NCBI GenBank assembly: GCA_037721555.1
Contig: JBBJOI010000006.1
Span: 62,001-126,000 of the forward strand
DNA: 64,000 nucleotides
Source: Gaiellasilicea sp037721555
GTDB taxonomy: Bacteria > Actinomycetota > Thermoleophilia > Gaiellales > Gaiellaceae
Reading direction: 5' to 3'
A model generated the notes under the pieces. The model was not told the DNA's origin, did no database searches, and saw nothing but the letters and a program-made list of their open reading frames with translations. The position numbers were made by a program, and so were the translations under genes. Of the stretch, positions 52,691 through 62,096 are shown in pieces (within the stretch, counting starts at the first letter, position 1; every line of letters starts with the position of its first letter).

Positions 52691-55273
52691 CTACTCCTCC
52701 GAGGCGGCCGGGTACCCGTCCTCGTCGAAATCGGGCTCGCGAGCGGGCTCGACCCCCGCCTCCACGGCGGCGCTTGCGGCTGCGTCGATGTCGCCGGCCT
52801 CGTCGGCGTCGCTCTCCACCACGGGGGCGAGAGCAGAGACACGCTCGTCACCACGCAGACGCATCACGATCACACCCTGGGTCGCACGTCCCGCCCGCCG
52901 GATGTCGTCGACCGGCATGCGAATCACGGTACCGCCGGTCGAGATCAGCATCACCTGGTAGCCGCTGCCCCGACGCACAACCCGAGCGCCGGCGAGCCTG
53001 CCCTTCGCCTCGGTCAGCTGCACGGTCTTCACCCCGAGACCGCCCCGGCCCTTCTTGGGGTACTCGTGGAGGGGCGTGCGCTTGCCGTAGCCGTTCTCGG
53101 TCACGACGAGCAGGTCGGCGTCACCCTCCGCGACATTTACCTCGATCACCTCGTCGTCCGCGCGAAGGCTCATGCCGCGAACACCCGATGCGGCCCGGCC
53201 CATCGAGCGGACGTCGCTCTCGTGGAACCGGATCGCCTGGCCGCCACGGGAGACCATCAGCACGTCGTCGTCTCCGTCGGAGAGTCGCACGCCGACGAGC
53301 TCGTCGTCCTCGCGCATCCTGATCGCGATGATCCCGTCGGCCTTCAGCGGCGTGTTGTACTCGAGGAACTCCGTCTTCTTCACGACTCCCTTCTTGGTCG
53401 CGAAGACGAGGAACTTCGTCTCCTTGTAGTCGCGGGTCGCGATCACTGCGCGCACCGACTCGTCCTGGCGAAACGGGAGCAGGTTCACGATCGCCCGGCC
53501 CTTCGACTGGCGCGAGCCGAGCGGCAGCTCGTGCGCCTTCAGCCGGTAGACCTTGCCGACAGAGGTGAAGAAGAGGATGTAGTCATGCGTCGAGGCGACG
53601 AACAGGTGCTCGATGTAGTCCTCGTCCTTCAGGTCCATGCCCATCACGCCCTGCCCCCCACGGCGCTGCTCCCGATAGGTCGTGACGGGGAGCCGCTTCA
53701 CGTACCCAGAGTGTGTGATCGCGACCACCATGTCCTCCTCGGCGATCATGTCCTCGAGGGAGAACTCACCCTCCGCCGCGATGATCTCCGTCCGCCGGTC
53801 GTCGCCCTTGCCGTAGATCGTGCGGATCTCGAGCAGCTCTTCGCGGATCAGGCCGTCGATCCGAGCCGGGTCTCCAAGGATGGCGCGCAGCTCCGCGATC
53901 CGCTCCTGCAGGTCGGCGAACTCACTCTCGACGCGCTTGCGCTCGAGGCCCGTGAGCGCGCGCAGACGGAGGTCGAGAATCGAGACGGCCTGGATCTCGG
54001 AGAGCGAGAACCGCGACATCAGCTCGTCGCGGGCCGCGTCCGTGTCGTCAGCACCGCGAATCACGCGAATCACCTCGTCGAGGTTGTCGAGCGCGATCAG
54101 GTAGCCGGAGAGGACGTGCGCGCGGCCCTCCGCCTTGCGCAGCTCATACTTCGAGCGCCGACTGACGATCTCACGCTGGTAGTCGAGGTAGTACGTGACG
54201 AGCTCGAGCAGGGACAGTGTCTTCGGGACGTTGCCGACGAGAGCGACCGCGTTGTAGCCGAAGGTCGCCTGCAGCGACGTGTGCTTGAAGAGCTTGTTGA
54301 GGACGACCTGTGGGATCGCCTCACGCTTGAGCTCGATCTGGATGCGCATGCCGGTGCGATCGGAGTGGTCGGCGAGATCGGAGACCTCGGTGATGACCTT
54401 GTCCTGGACGAGATCGGCGATCTTCTTGATCACGCCCGCGTCGCCGCCCTTCTTCACTCCGTACGGCAGCTCGGTGACGATGATCGCGCTCTTACCGCCG
54501 CGCAGCTCCTCGATGTGCGCTCGGGCACGCATCACGATCCGCCCGCGGCCCGTGCGGTAGGCGTCGCGGATGCCCTGCCTGCCCACCACGATCCCGCCGG
54601 TGGGGAAGTCCGGTCCCTTGACGTGCTTCATCAGATCCTCGGCGTTCGAGTCGGACTTGTCGACCAGCTGTACGATCGCGTCGACGATCTCGCCGAGGCG
54701 GTGGGGGGGCATGTTCGTCGCCATCCCGACCGCGATCCCCGCAGAGCCGTTGACGAGCAGGTTCGGGAAGCGGGATGGGAGCGACACCGGAACCCGGCGC
54801 GACTCGTCGTAGTTCGGGACGAAGTCGACCGTGTCCGCGTCGATGTCACGAAGCATCTCCGTTGCCATCCGCGACAAGCGGCATTCGGTGTAGCGCATGG
54901 CGGCAGCCGGGTCGTCGTCGATGGAGCCGAAGTTGCCCTGTCCGTCCACGAGCGGGTAACGCAGGCTGAACGGCTGCGCCATGCGGACGACCGTGTCGTA
55001 GATCGCCGAGTCGCCGTGCGGGTGGTACTTGCCCATCACGTCGCCGACGATCGCTGCGCACTTCTTGTACGGCCGGTTCGGCTGCATGCCCGCGTCGTGC
55101 ATCCCGTAGAGGACTCGGCGGTGCACGGGCTTCAACCCGTCGCGAACATCCGGGAGCGCGCGGCCCACGATCACGCTCATCGCGTAGTCGAGGTAGCTCG
55201 AGCGCATCTCCTGCTCGAGCTCGCGTGGCTCGATCCTGCCGCCGCCGAGCGGCTCGCTCGTCAGGTCGCTCAT
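52691..55273 (-). CDS. gyrA: DNA gyrase subunit A
   Basis: 860-residue breakage-reunion subunit. Catalytic Tyr128 in AAMRYTECRLSRMA. The quinolone region reads KYHPHGDSAIYDTVVRMAQP, with Ser89 and Asp93 at the positions where resistance substitutions usually arise, both wild-type. C-terminal DNA-wrapping repeats include GQGVMGMDLKDEDYIEHLF, a variant GyrA box, and an acidic tail (EPDFDEDGYPAASEE). ATG directly follows the gyrB stop. Confidence 0.97.
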   Translation of the reverse strand: MSDLTSEPLGGGRIEPRELEQEMRSSYLDYAMSVIVGRALPDVRDGLKPVHRRVLYGMHDAGMQPNRPYKKCAAIVGDVMGKYHPHGDSAIYDTVVRMAQPFSLRYPLVDGQGNFGSIDDDPAAAMRYTECRLSRMATEMLRDIDADTVDFVPNYDESRRVPVSLPSRFPNLLVNGSAGIAVGMATNMPPHRLGEIVDAIVQLVDKSDSNAEDLMKHVKGPDFPTGGIVVGRQGIRDAYRTGRGRIVMRARAHIEELRGGKSAIIVTELPYGVKKGGDAGVIKKIADLVQDKVITEVSDLADHSDRTGMRIQIELKREAIPQVVLNKLFKHTSLQATFGYNAVALVGNVPKTLSLLELVTYYLDYQREIVSRRSKYELRKAEGRAHVLSGYLIALDNLDEVIRVIRGADDTDAARDELMSRFSLSEIQAVSILDLRLRALTGLERKRVESEFADLQERIAELRAILGDPARIDGLIREELLEIRTIYGKGDDRRTEIIAAEGEFSLEDMIAEEDMVVAITHSGYVKRLPVTTYREQRRGGQGVMGMDLKDEDYIEHLFVASTHDYILFFTSVGKVYRLKAHELPLGSRQSKGRAIVNLLPFRQDESVRAVIATRDYKETKFLVFATKKGVVKKTEFLEYNTPLKADGIIAIRMREDDELVGVRLSDGDDDVLMVSRGGQAIRFHESDVRSMGRAASGVRGMSLRADDEVIEVNVAEGDADLLVVTENGYGKRTPLHEYPKKGRGGLGVKTVQLTEAKGRLAGARVVRRGSGYQVMLISTGGTVIRMPVDDIRRAGRATQGVIVMRLRGDERVSALAPVVESDADEAGDIDAAASAAVEAGVEPAREPDFDEDGYPAASEE

Positions 55274-57682
55274 CTAAACGTCCAGGAACCTCACGTCGCG
55301 CGCGTTCTCCTCGATGAAGTTGCGTCGAGGCTCCACCTGATCGCCCATCAACGTGGAGAAGATGCGGTCGGCGACCGAGGCGTCCTCTACGTCGACGCGG
55401 ATCAGGAGCCTCCGCCGCGGATCCATCGTGGTCTCCCAGAGCTGCTCCTCGTTCATCTCCCCGAGGCCCTTGAAACGGGACAGCTGCAGACCCTCCTTGG
55501 CCAGCTCGAGCGCCTCGTGGCGCAGCGCGCCGAACGTCTCCGCCGCCCGGGTCTTACGTCCGGCGACGAGAGCGAATGGTGGCGGCCCGGTGACCTCGAG
55601 CAACCTCGCGTAAGCACGGCGCAGGTTCGCGTAGATCGGCGAGGTCAGAAGCGCAGCCGGCACGCTCACGTGGGTCGCAGAGCTCGTCTCCGTCTCCACC
55701 ACCTTGACGTCGAGATGGGACTCGCTGTCGGGATGGAGGCCGGCACTCCCGAGCAGGCTGAGCACGTAGCCGTTGTCGGCAGACGTCTCGATCGCCGACC
55801 CGAGATCGTCGAGCGACGAGGTTTCGCTCTCAACGATGCGGTGGGTGACCATGAAGTCGGCGGCAGGACCGCCGAAATCGGCGCGGAGCCGTTGCAACCA
55901 ACCCTCGAACTCGGCCAGAGCGCCGACGAAGCGGCGCCAGCGAGCCTCGGTCAGCTTCAGCGCTTCGCCGGAGCGCGATCCGATCTCCAGGTCCCCGACA
56001 CGCTCCCGCACGAGCAGCTCCTCCAGCTGCGCATCCTTCTCGAAGTAGAACTCCTGGTTGCCCAGCTTGACCTTGTAGAGCGGCGGTACCGCGATGTAGA
56101 CGTGGCCGCGGTCGATCAGCTCCGGCATCTGCCGGTAGAGGAAGGTCAGGATCAGCGTGCGGATGTGCGAACCGTCGACGTCGGCGTCCGTCATCACGAT
56201 CACACGGTGGTAGCGCAGCTTCGAGACGTCGAACTCGTCGCCGATGCCGGTGCCGATCGCCGTGATCATCGCCTGGATCTCGTTGTTCGAGAGCACCTTG
56301 TTGATCCGGTTCTTCTCGGAGTTGATGATCTTGCCGCGCAGCGGGAGGATCGCCTGATAGGTGCGGTCGCGGCCCATCTTGGCCGAGCCTCCGGCGGAAT
56401 CCCCCTCGACGATGAAGAGCTCCGCCGACTCCGGATCCTTGATCGAGCAGTCGGCGAGCTTTCCGGGGAGCGACGAGTTCTCGAGCGCGCTCTTGCGGCG
56501 CGTGAGCTCGCGCGCCTTCCGCGCCGCCAGGCGGGCGCGTGAAGCGGAGAGGGCCTTCGTGATGATCTGTCGCGCGTCCTGTGGGTTCTCCTCCATGAAC
56601 TCCGCGAGCTTCTGGTTGACGGTCTGCTCGACGAGTCCCGTGATAGGTGGATTGCCGAGCTTCGTCTTCGTCTGGCCCTCGAACTGGGGGTTCGCGAGCT
56701 TGACCGAGATGACGGCGGCGAGCCCCTCGCGCACGTCCTCGCCTTCGAGATTGTCCTCCTTCTCCTTCAGGAGCCCCTTCTCGCGCGCGTAGCGGTTCAA
56801 CGTGCGTGTCAGCGCTGCGCGAAAGCCCTGCAGGTGCGTGCCGCCCTCGTGGGTGTTGATGTTGTTGGCGAACGAGTAGACCGAGTCGACGTAGGAGGTA
56901 TTCCACTGCATAGCAACCTCGACGTGGCCGTGCTCGCTCTCGCCCTCGAGAAAGACGATGTGCTTGTGCACAGCTTCCTTGGCCTCGTTCACGTACGCGA
57001 CGAAATCCCTGATCCCGCCCTCGGCGTAGAACTCGTGCCGGTCCTCACCCTCGCGCTCGTCGAGCAGCATGATCCGCAGTCCACGGGTCAGGAAGGCCGT
57101 CTCGCGGAGGCGCTGGACGAGCGTCTGTGTCGAGAAGTCGACCTCCTCGAAGATCTCCGAGTCAGGCAGGAACGAGATCGTCGTGCCCGTGTCACCGGCG
57201 TCCGCTTCGCCCACGATCTCGACGTCGCCCGTGGGCGTACCGCGCTCGAAGGACTGGCGGTGGATCTTCCCGTCGCGGCGCACCTCGGCCACCAGCCGCT
57301 CCGAAAGCGCGTTCACGACGGAGACGCCGACGCCATGCAGGCCACCGGAGACCTTGTAGCCGTCCCCCCCGAACTTGCCGCCGGCGTGAAGCTTCGTCAG
57401 CACGACGGTCATCGCCGAGAGTCCCTGCTCTTCGATCAGGTCAACGGGGATGCCCCGGCCGCGGTCACGGACGGTGACGGAGTTGTCCGGGTGGAGGGTC
57501 ACGTCGACGGCGTCGTTGTGGCCCGCAAGCGCCTCGTCGACAGCGTTGTCGACGACCTCGTAGACGAGGTGGTGGAGGCCCCGTGGACCCGTCGAGCCGA
57601 TGTACATACCGGGCCTGAGCCGAACCGGCTCGAGGCCCTCCAAAACGGTGATGTCTTTGGCGGTGTAGGTGGTTTCGGTCAT
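55274..57682 (-). CDS. gyrB: DNA gyrase subunit B with large insertion
   Basis: 802-residue ATPase subunit. GHKL domain: EVVDNAVDEALAGHNDAVDV, RDRGRGIPVDLIEEQG and GGLHGVGVSVVNALS. TOPRIM: FIVEGDSAGGSAKMGRDR and VMTDADVDGSHIRTLILTFL. After GNQEFYFEKDAQLEELL an extra ~150 residues run to LQLSRFKGLGEMNEEQLWET, a position where Gram-negative GyrB carries its insert and where actinobacterial GyrB (about 650-715 residues) usually has none. ATG at 57682; upstream frame belongs to dciA. Confidence 0.96.
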   Translation of the reverse strand: MTETTYTAKDITVLEGLEPVRLRPGMYIGSTGPRGLHHLVYEVVDNAVDEALAGHNDAVDVTLHPDNSVTVRDRGRGIPVDLIEEQGLSAMTVVLTKLHAGGKFGGDGYKVSGGLHGVGVSVVNALSERLVAEVRRDGKIHRQSFERGTPTGDVEIVGEADAGDTGTTISFLPDSEIFEEVDFSTQTLVQRLRETAFLTRGLRIMLLDEREGEDRHEFYAEGGIRDFVAYVNEAKEAVHKHIVFLEGESEHGHVEVAMQWNTSYVDSVYSFANNINTHEGGTHLQGFRAALTRTLNRYAREKGLLKEKEDNLEGEDVREGLAAVISVKLANPQFEGQTKTKLGNPPITGLVEQTVNQKLAEFMEENPQDARQIITKALSASRARLAARKARELTRRKSALENSSLPGKLADCSIKDPESAELFIVEGDSAGGSAKMGRDRTYQAILPLRGKIINSEKNRINKVLSNNEIQAMITAIGTGIGDEFDVSKLRYHRVIVMTDADVDGSHIRTLILTFLYRQMPELIDRGHVYIAVPPLYKVKLGNQEFYFEKDAQLEELLVRERVGDLEIGSRSGEALKLTEARWRRFVGALAEFEGWLQRLRADFGGPAADFMVTHRIVESETSSLDDLGSAIETSADNGYVLSLLGSAGLHPDSESHLDVKVVETETSSATHVSVPAALLTSPIYANLRRAYARLLEVTGPPPFALVAGRKTRAAETFGALRHEALELAKEGLQLSRFKGLGEMNEEQLWETTMDPRRRLLIRVDVEDASVADRIFSTLMGDQVEPRRNFIEENARDVRFLDV

Positions 57683-57728
57683 GGAAAAAGCCCTGCAAAT
57701 AGGCCTCTTGCGGGCAACATCTAGTGTA

Positions 57729-58196
57729 TCAGAAACCGTGGTCGGCGCGAGTTCGCGCAAGGCTTGCCGCGGCCGCTCTCGCGACCGTTCCCCGAAGCTC
57801 TTCGTCCTCGATCCCCGCCGCCAGCTCGAACGCGAGCGCGGTGTCTTCCGGGGCAACCTGGACGAGGTCCCGCTTGCCCTGAAGCAGGAGCGCGGCCGCC
57901 GGCTCGGGAATCGGGCCAGGGACGAAACGTAGCGCAGGAGGAGTGGCATCCCCGACCTGCTCGCGCAGGCGATCGAGGATCGCTTCCGCCAGGGTGCCGA
58001 GCTGGAAGGCCCAGATCGAGTCGGTGACGTTGACGTGCAAGGTTCCGTCACGGGCGATCCTCGCCGGCCAAGCCCGGCGGGCGTTCTCCTCACCGACGGC
58101 GGCCGGCCAGGCGCGAACGATCGCCGCCATGTTGCCGGTGCCGGCCGGCCCCAGCCGGCCTAGCTCCCGCTCGATCTCCTCACCCAGCCGATCCAT
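57729..58196 (-). CDS. dciA: DciA-type (DUF721) helicase-loader protein
   Basis: 155-residue protein in the recF-gyrB gap, the usual position of DciA in actinobacteria. DUF721 features: IVRAWPAAVGEENARRAWPA and GTLHVNVTDSIWAFQLGTLA followed by ILDRLREQVG. DciA is the widespread loader of the replicative helicase DnaB in bacteria without DnaC. ATG overlaps the recF stop by one base (TGATG). The C-terminus ends in a helix rich in Ala and Arg. Confidence 0.85.
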   Translation of the reverse strand: MDRLGEEIERELGRLGPAGTGNMAAIVRAWPAAVGEENARRAWPARIARDGTLHVNVTDSIWAFQLGTLAEAILDRLREQVGDATPPALRFVPGPIPEPAAALLLQGKRDLVQVAPEDTALAFELAAGIEDEELRGTVARAAAASLARTRADHGF

Positions 58197-59254
58197 CAGC
58201 GTGTCTCCGCCCGACCGAGCGTCACCTCGATCAGCTGGGCCGGCTCGAGCGGGAGGCCGTCGGCGCCCGTTGCGGTCACGATCGCCTGGCCCATCGCGCC
58301 GATCTGCTCGGCGAGGGTGCGGCGCCGGCCTCCGTCGAGCTCGGACAGAACGTCGTCCAGCAGCACGAGCGGCGGCACTCCGCGGCGATCCGCCAGCACC
58401 TCCGCCTCGGCGAGCAGGAGCGAGAGCACAGCAAGGCGCTGCTCGCCCTGTGAGCCGAGCGTGCGGAGCTCGCGCGTGCCCGCGTCGATCCTCACATCGT
58501 CGAGGTGCGGCCCGAGACCGGTGACACCGCGCTCGAGATCCCGTTCGAGACGCGCCTCGAGAGCCGCGACGGAAGGTGGCTCACCCACGTACTGGAGCGT
58601 GGCGTCCGGCAGACCGAGCTCTCCGGCTCGTTGTGAGAAGGCCGGCGAAAGGAGCGCGATCGCCTCGGTCCGAGCGACGATGAGTTCCTCCCCGAACCGC
58701 GCGACCTGAGCCGTCCACGGCGTCACGGCGTCGCGCGCCCCGAAACCGGCGCCCGCCCGACGAAGTGCCGCGTTCCGCTGCCCGACGGCGGCGGCGTAGT
58801 GCACGGGTAGGGAGGCGCGGCTCGGGAGCAGCCTGGCGAGCGCGCGGTCGAAGTAGGCACGCCGGGCCGCCGGGCCGCCCTTGACGACGGCCAGCCTGTC
58901 GGGCGTGAAGACGAGTGTCGAGACCTCCGCCCGCAACTGCTCGGCGGAGCGAAGGGGCGCGCCGTTGAGCTTCGCCCGTTTGCCGGCCTGCTGCAGGACC
59001 ACCTCGAGCTCGAGCCTGCGGTCGGCTCTGGCGCCCATTAGAGCGACCCGAGCACCTTCCGCACCCAGCCGGACGAGGTGCGAATCGGCCCGTGTCCTGG
59101 GGGAGAAGCCCTGTGTCCCGACGTGGAGCGACTCGAGGAGGTTCGTCTTCCCCGCTCCGTTCGCGCCCGTCACGAGCACGAGCCCGGGCCGAAGCTCCAG
59201 CTCGAGCCGCTCGTACGAGCGGAAGTCCCGGAGTGAAACCGTCCGGACGATCAG
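58196..59254 (-). CDS. recF: RecF DNA repair/replication protein, non-standard start
   Basis: About 352 residues. ABC-ATPase-like SMC fold: N-terminal strand IVRTVSLRDFRSYERLELEL, Walker A VTGANGAGKTNLLESLHVGT, signature GLGPHLDDVRIDAGTRELRT with QGEQRLAVLSLLLA, and Walker B PLVLLDDVLSELDGG. The conserved N-terminus lies upstream of the first GTG (59179). From the dnaN stop to that GTG the frame has no ATG, GTG or TTG, so translation must start at CTG 59254, ATT 59257 or similar. I use CTG 59254; the exact codon is uncertain. Confidence 0.88.
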   Translation of the reverse strand: MIVRTVSLRDFRSYERLELELRPGLVLVTGANGAGKTNLLESLHVGTQGFSPRTRADSHLVRLGAEGARVALMGARADRRLELEVVLQQAGKRAKLNGAPLRSAEQLRAEVSTLVFTPDRLAVVKGGPAARRAYFDRALARLLPSRASLPVHYAAAVGQRNAALRRAGAGFGARDAVTPWTAQVARFGEELIVARTEAIALLSPAFSQRAGELGLPDATLQYVGEPPSVAALEARLERDLERGVTGLGPHLDDVRIDAGTRELRTLGSQGEQRLAVLSLLLAEAEVLADRRGVPPLVLLDDVLSELDGGRRRTLAEQIGAMGQAIVTATGADGLPLEPAQLIEVTLGRAETR

Positions 59255-59353
59255 AATCGGGCTCGAGCTGCTGGCTCGAAGATTGGCGCGAGGGTGGTAA
59301 TCCGGCGCCGTGTCGCAGCCGTCATCCGGTCCGCGTGAACCTTCGAGCAGGCA

Positions 59354-60457
59354 CTAGCCGGCGAGCCTGATCGGCATGATCAGGTACGTGAAGTCGCCCG
59401 CCGGATCGACGAGGATCGCCGGCCGGAGTGGGTTGATCAGCTTCACGAGTACATCGTCTCCCCTGATCGAGTCGACGCCGTCACGGAGGAACTCGGCGTT
59501 GAAGCCGATCAGGAACTCCTCGCCCGCGTAGGCGACCGGCAGCGACTCCCTCGCCTCGCCGATGTCCTGCGTCTGCGCCGAAACGGTCAGCTCTCCCTCG
59601 GTGAACCTCAGCCGCAGCGGCGAGTTGCGCTGCGCCAGGACGGCGACGCGGCGCACGACGTCATAGAGCTCTGTGCGGTTGATCGACAGCTCGACCTCGA
59701 AGGTCTCGGGTAGCAGTTGACGGAAGTTCGGAAACTGCCCGTCGATACGCCGCGTCGTCAGCCACGCGTCGCCGGTTCCGAAAACAACGTGGTTCTCGTG
59801 GACGCCGAGCTCGACGGTTCCCGGGCCGCTGCTGCTGCCGCTGAGGCGCACCAACTCCTGCAACGCCCGCGCCGGGATGATCGCCTCGAGCTCCGGCGCA
59901 GCCGCCGCTAGCTCTGTCTCCTTGACCGAGAGGCGATATGAATCGGTCGCGACCATCACCAGCTTGCCGGTCTCGAAGCGGACGAGAATGCCCGTCAAGA
60001 CCGGCCGCGACTCGTCTCGCGACGCCGACCGGGCAACTCGGTCCACCGTTTCGAGCAGCGCCTCCCGGTCGATCGCATGCAGTTGGGCGTCGATTGGCGG
60101 GAGGCGAGGGAAGTCCTCCGCGCTGTAGGTGTTCAGCCGGTAGGTCGCCGAACCCGACGCAACCTGTGCAACACCCTCCTCGGGCCTGTACTCGATCGTC
60201 ACCTTGCTCTCCGGCAACAGCCGGGCAAGATCGACGAGGAGCTTGCCGGGAATGACGACGGCACCTTCGCCTTCCACCTCTGCCTCGAGTGTTGTGCGAA
60301 GCGAGAGCTCCATATCGGTCGCGGCGAGCGAGAGTACGCCCGCTTCGGCAGAGAGCAGGATCCCGGAGAGGACCTGGACCGTGCCTCGCGCTGACACCGC
60401 CCGCGAAACGATCCCGAGTCTTCCGACCAGCTCGTCGCGACTACAGGTGATCCGCAT
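59354..60457 (-). CDS. dnaN: DNA polymerase III beta sliding clamp
   Basis: 367-residue clamp protein of three domains starting MRITCSRDELVGRLGIVSRA, with TVQVLSGILLSAEAGVLSLA, SRDESRPVLTGILVRFETGK and the C-terminal FTYLIMPIRLAG that ends in the conserved M-P-R/M-I region. ATG at 60457 is preferred: GGAG lies 5 bases upstream and homologues start here. The in-frame ATG at 60574 would add 39 residues, whose codons have few G/C third positions (about half), unlike the gene body. Confidence 0.94.
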   Translation of the reverse strand: MRITCSRDELVGRLGIVSRAVSARGTVQVLSGILLSAEAGVLSLAATDMELSLRTTLEAEVEGEGAVVIPGKLLVDLARLLPESKVTIEYRPEEGVAQVASGSATYRLNTYSAEDFPRLPPIDAQLHAIDREALLETVDRVARSASRDESRPVLTGILVRFETGKLVMVATDSYRLSVKETELAAAAPELEAIIPARALQELVRLSGSSSGPGTVELGVHENHVVFGTGDAWLTTRRIDGQFPNFRQLLPETFEVELSINRTELYDVVRRVAVLAQRNSPLRLRFTEGELTVSAQTQDIGEARESLPVAYAGEEFLIGFNAEFLRDGVDSIRGDDVLVKLINPLRPAILVDPAGDFTYLIMPIRLAG

Positions 60458-60612
60458 CCCCGCTCCCGCCACTGCACTCCCGCTCGTCGAACTCTCGGCT
60501 CTCGCTGCATTCTCGGCTGCGCCTGTGGCTTCAGCTTCGGGCAGCACATTTTCAGGTGCCGTCTCTATCTCCATGATCTTCTTATAAATCCTTTGGTAGC
60601 AGTACTAGGGAG

Positions 60613-60731
60613 TGTGGACGAAGGGGAAGACAGCACAGTTGCGGTTACGTAGTCGGATGGAGCTGTGGAGCGAACCGGTGGAGAAGGGAGACCATTCCAC
60701 AGGCTTGGCGGAGGCTCGCCAGGTTTCCACA
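60613..60731. promoter_or_regulatory. DnaA-box-like sites between dnaA and dnaN
   Basis: TGTGGACGA at 60613-60621 and TGTGGAG at 60664-60670 on the plus strand, ATTCCACA at 60694-60701 and TTTCCACA at 60724-60731. They surround the dnaA stop and dnaN leader. They may form a second DnaA-binding cluster or regulate dnaN. Matches to TTATCCACA have one or two differences. Confidence 0.5.
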
Positions 60732-60734
60732 GAT

Positions 60735-62096
60735 TCAGCCGGCATGCTTGATCCTTGCCGTCAGCTCCTGCACAAGGTTGTACACCGATCGATCCTCGCG
60801 AATCATGCCCTCGATCTTCGCGTTCGCGTGCATCACCGTGGTGTGGTCTCTCCCGCCGAACTCCTTCCCGATCTTCGGCAGCGACGAGTCCGTGAGCGCG
60901 CGCGAGAGGTACATGGCTACTTGGCGAGGGTAGGCGATCGCCTGTGAGCGTCTGGCGCTGCAAAGCTCGTTGATGGTCATGCCGAAACGCTCGGAGACGG
61001 TCTCCTGGATCCGGCGGATCGAGATCTCGACGGCCTGCCCTTGCGGGAAGACATCCTTCAGCACATTCTCGGCGAGCTCGACCGTCATCGCGCGACCGGT
61101 GAGGGACGAGAAGGCAACCACGCGGGTGAGCGCGCCTTCGAGCTCGCGGATGTTCGTCGTCACCCGCTCGGCGACGTGCGTGACGACGTCCGGGTCGGGG
61201 ATGTGGATTCGGTCGGTGGCCACCTTCTTGCGCAGGATTGCGATTCGCGTCTCGAGGTCGGGCGGCTGGATATCTGTGATCAAGCCCCATTCGAAGCGCG
61301 AGCGGAGGCGGGCCTCCAGAGTGGCGATTTCCTTTGGGGGCCGGTCGGACGAGATCACGATCTGGCTCCCGGATTCGTAGAGGGAGTTGAAGGTGTGGAA
61401 GAACTCCTCCTGGATCCGCTCCTTGCCCTCGAAGAACTGGACGTCATCGACGAGCAGCACGTCGTAGGTGCGGTAGCGGTGCTTGAAGCCCTCGATCCGC
61501 TTGTCCCGGAGCGAGTTGATGAAGTCGTTCATGAACGTCTCGCTCGTCACATACCGCGCCGTCAGCCCGTTTCCGTGTTCGCCGACGTAGTCGCCGATCG
61601 CCTGGAGGAGGTGGGTCTTCCCGAGGCCGGTTCCGCCGTAGATGAAGAGCGGGTTGTAGGCCTGTGCCGGCGCTTCCGCGACCGCGAGCGCGGCGGCGTG
61701 GGCGAACCGGTTCGAGGAGCCGATCACGAAGAGGTCGAAGGTGTACTTGTGGCTCATTCCAGCAGCCGTCGCCGTCTCGGGCCGGTGGGCGGGCGCGCCG
61801 TCGGAGCTCGGGAGCTGCTCGAGCGGCGCGGCGTCGTTGCGAACTGCCAGTCGGACGCGTCGCTCCTGGCCGGTCGCGTCCTTTACCGCCGCCTTGATCA
61901 GGCCGAGGAAGTGACCTTCTACCCACTCGCGGGTGAAATCGTTCGGAAGCGCCAGTGTGAACGTGTCGTCGGAGAGCTCCTCTCCGCCTGCCTCCGCGAA
62001 CCAGGTCCCGAACGTCGCGTCGTTGAGAGCCTCCTTGAGTCGACTCGACACCTCGTCCCACAGGTCTGTAGCGGTCAGCTCGGATTGGTGCTCCAC
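60735..62096 (-). CDS. dnaA: Chromosomal replication initiator DnaA
   Basis: 453-residue initiator. Domain I at the N-terminus (LWDEVSSRLKEALNDATFGT), a short linker, then AAA+ domain III with Walker A FIYGGTGLGKTHLLQAIGDY, Walker B LLVDDVQFFEGKERIQEEFF and sensor 1 SSDRPPKEIATLEARLRSRF. C-terminal domain IV has the DnaA-box recognition signature IGKEFGGRDHTTVMHANAKI. GTG at 62096 is preferred; the long upstream frame runs through the A/T-rich origin. Confidence 0.97.
   Translation of the reverse strand: MEHQSELTATDLWDEVSSRLKEALNDATFGTWFAEAGGEELSDDTFTLALPNDFTREWVEGHFLGLIKAAVKDATGQERRVRLAVRNDAAPLEQLPSSDGAPAHRPETATAAGMSHKYTFDLFVIGSSNRFAHAAALAVAEAPAQAYNPLFIYGGTGLGKTHLLQAIGDYVGEHGNGLTARYVTSETFMNDFINSLRDKRIEGFKHRYRTYDVLLVDDVQFFEGKERIQEEFFHTFNSLYESGSQIVISSDRPPKEIATLEARLRSRFEWGLITDIQPPDLETRIAILRKKVATDRIHIPDPDVVTHVAERVTTNIRELEGALTRVVAFSSLTGRAMTVELAENVLKDVFPQGQAVEISIRRIQETVSERFGMTINELCSARRSQAIAYPRQVAMYLSRALTDSSLPKIGKEFGGRDHTTVMHANAKIEGMIREDRSVYNLVQELTARIKHAG

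Noticed and set aside
52664..56542. A 1292-codon open frame on the plus strand
   Set aside because: It is antisense to gyrA and gyrB, which are unmistakable by motifs; high-GC genes commonly leave long antisense frames.
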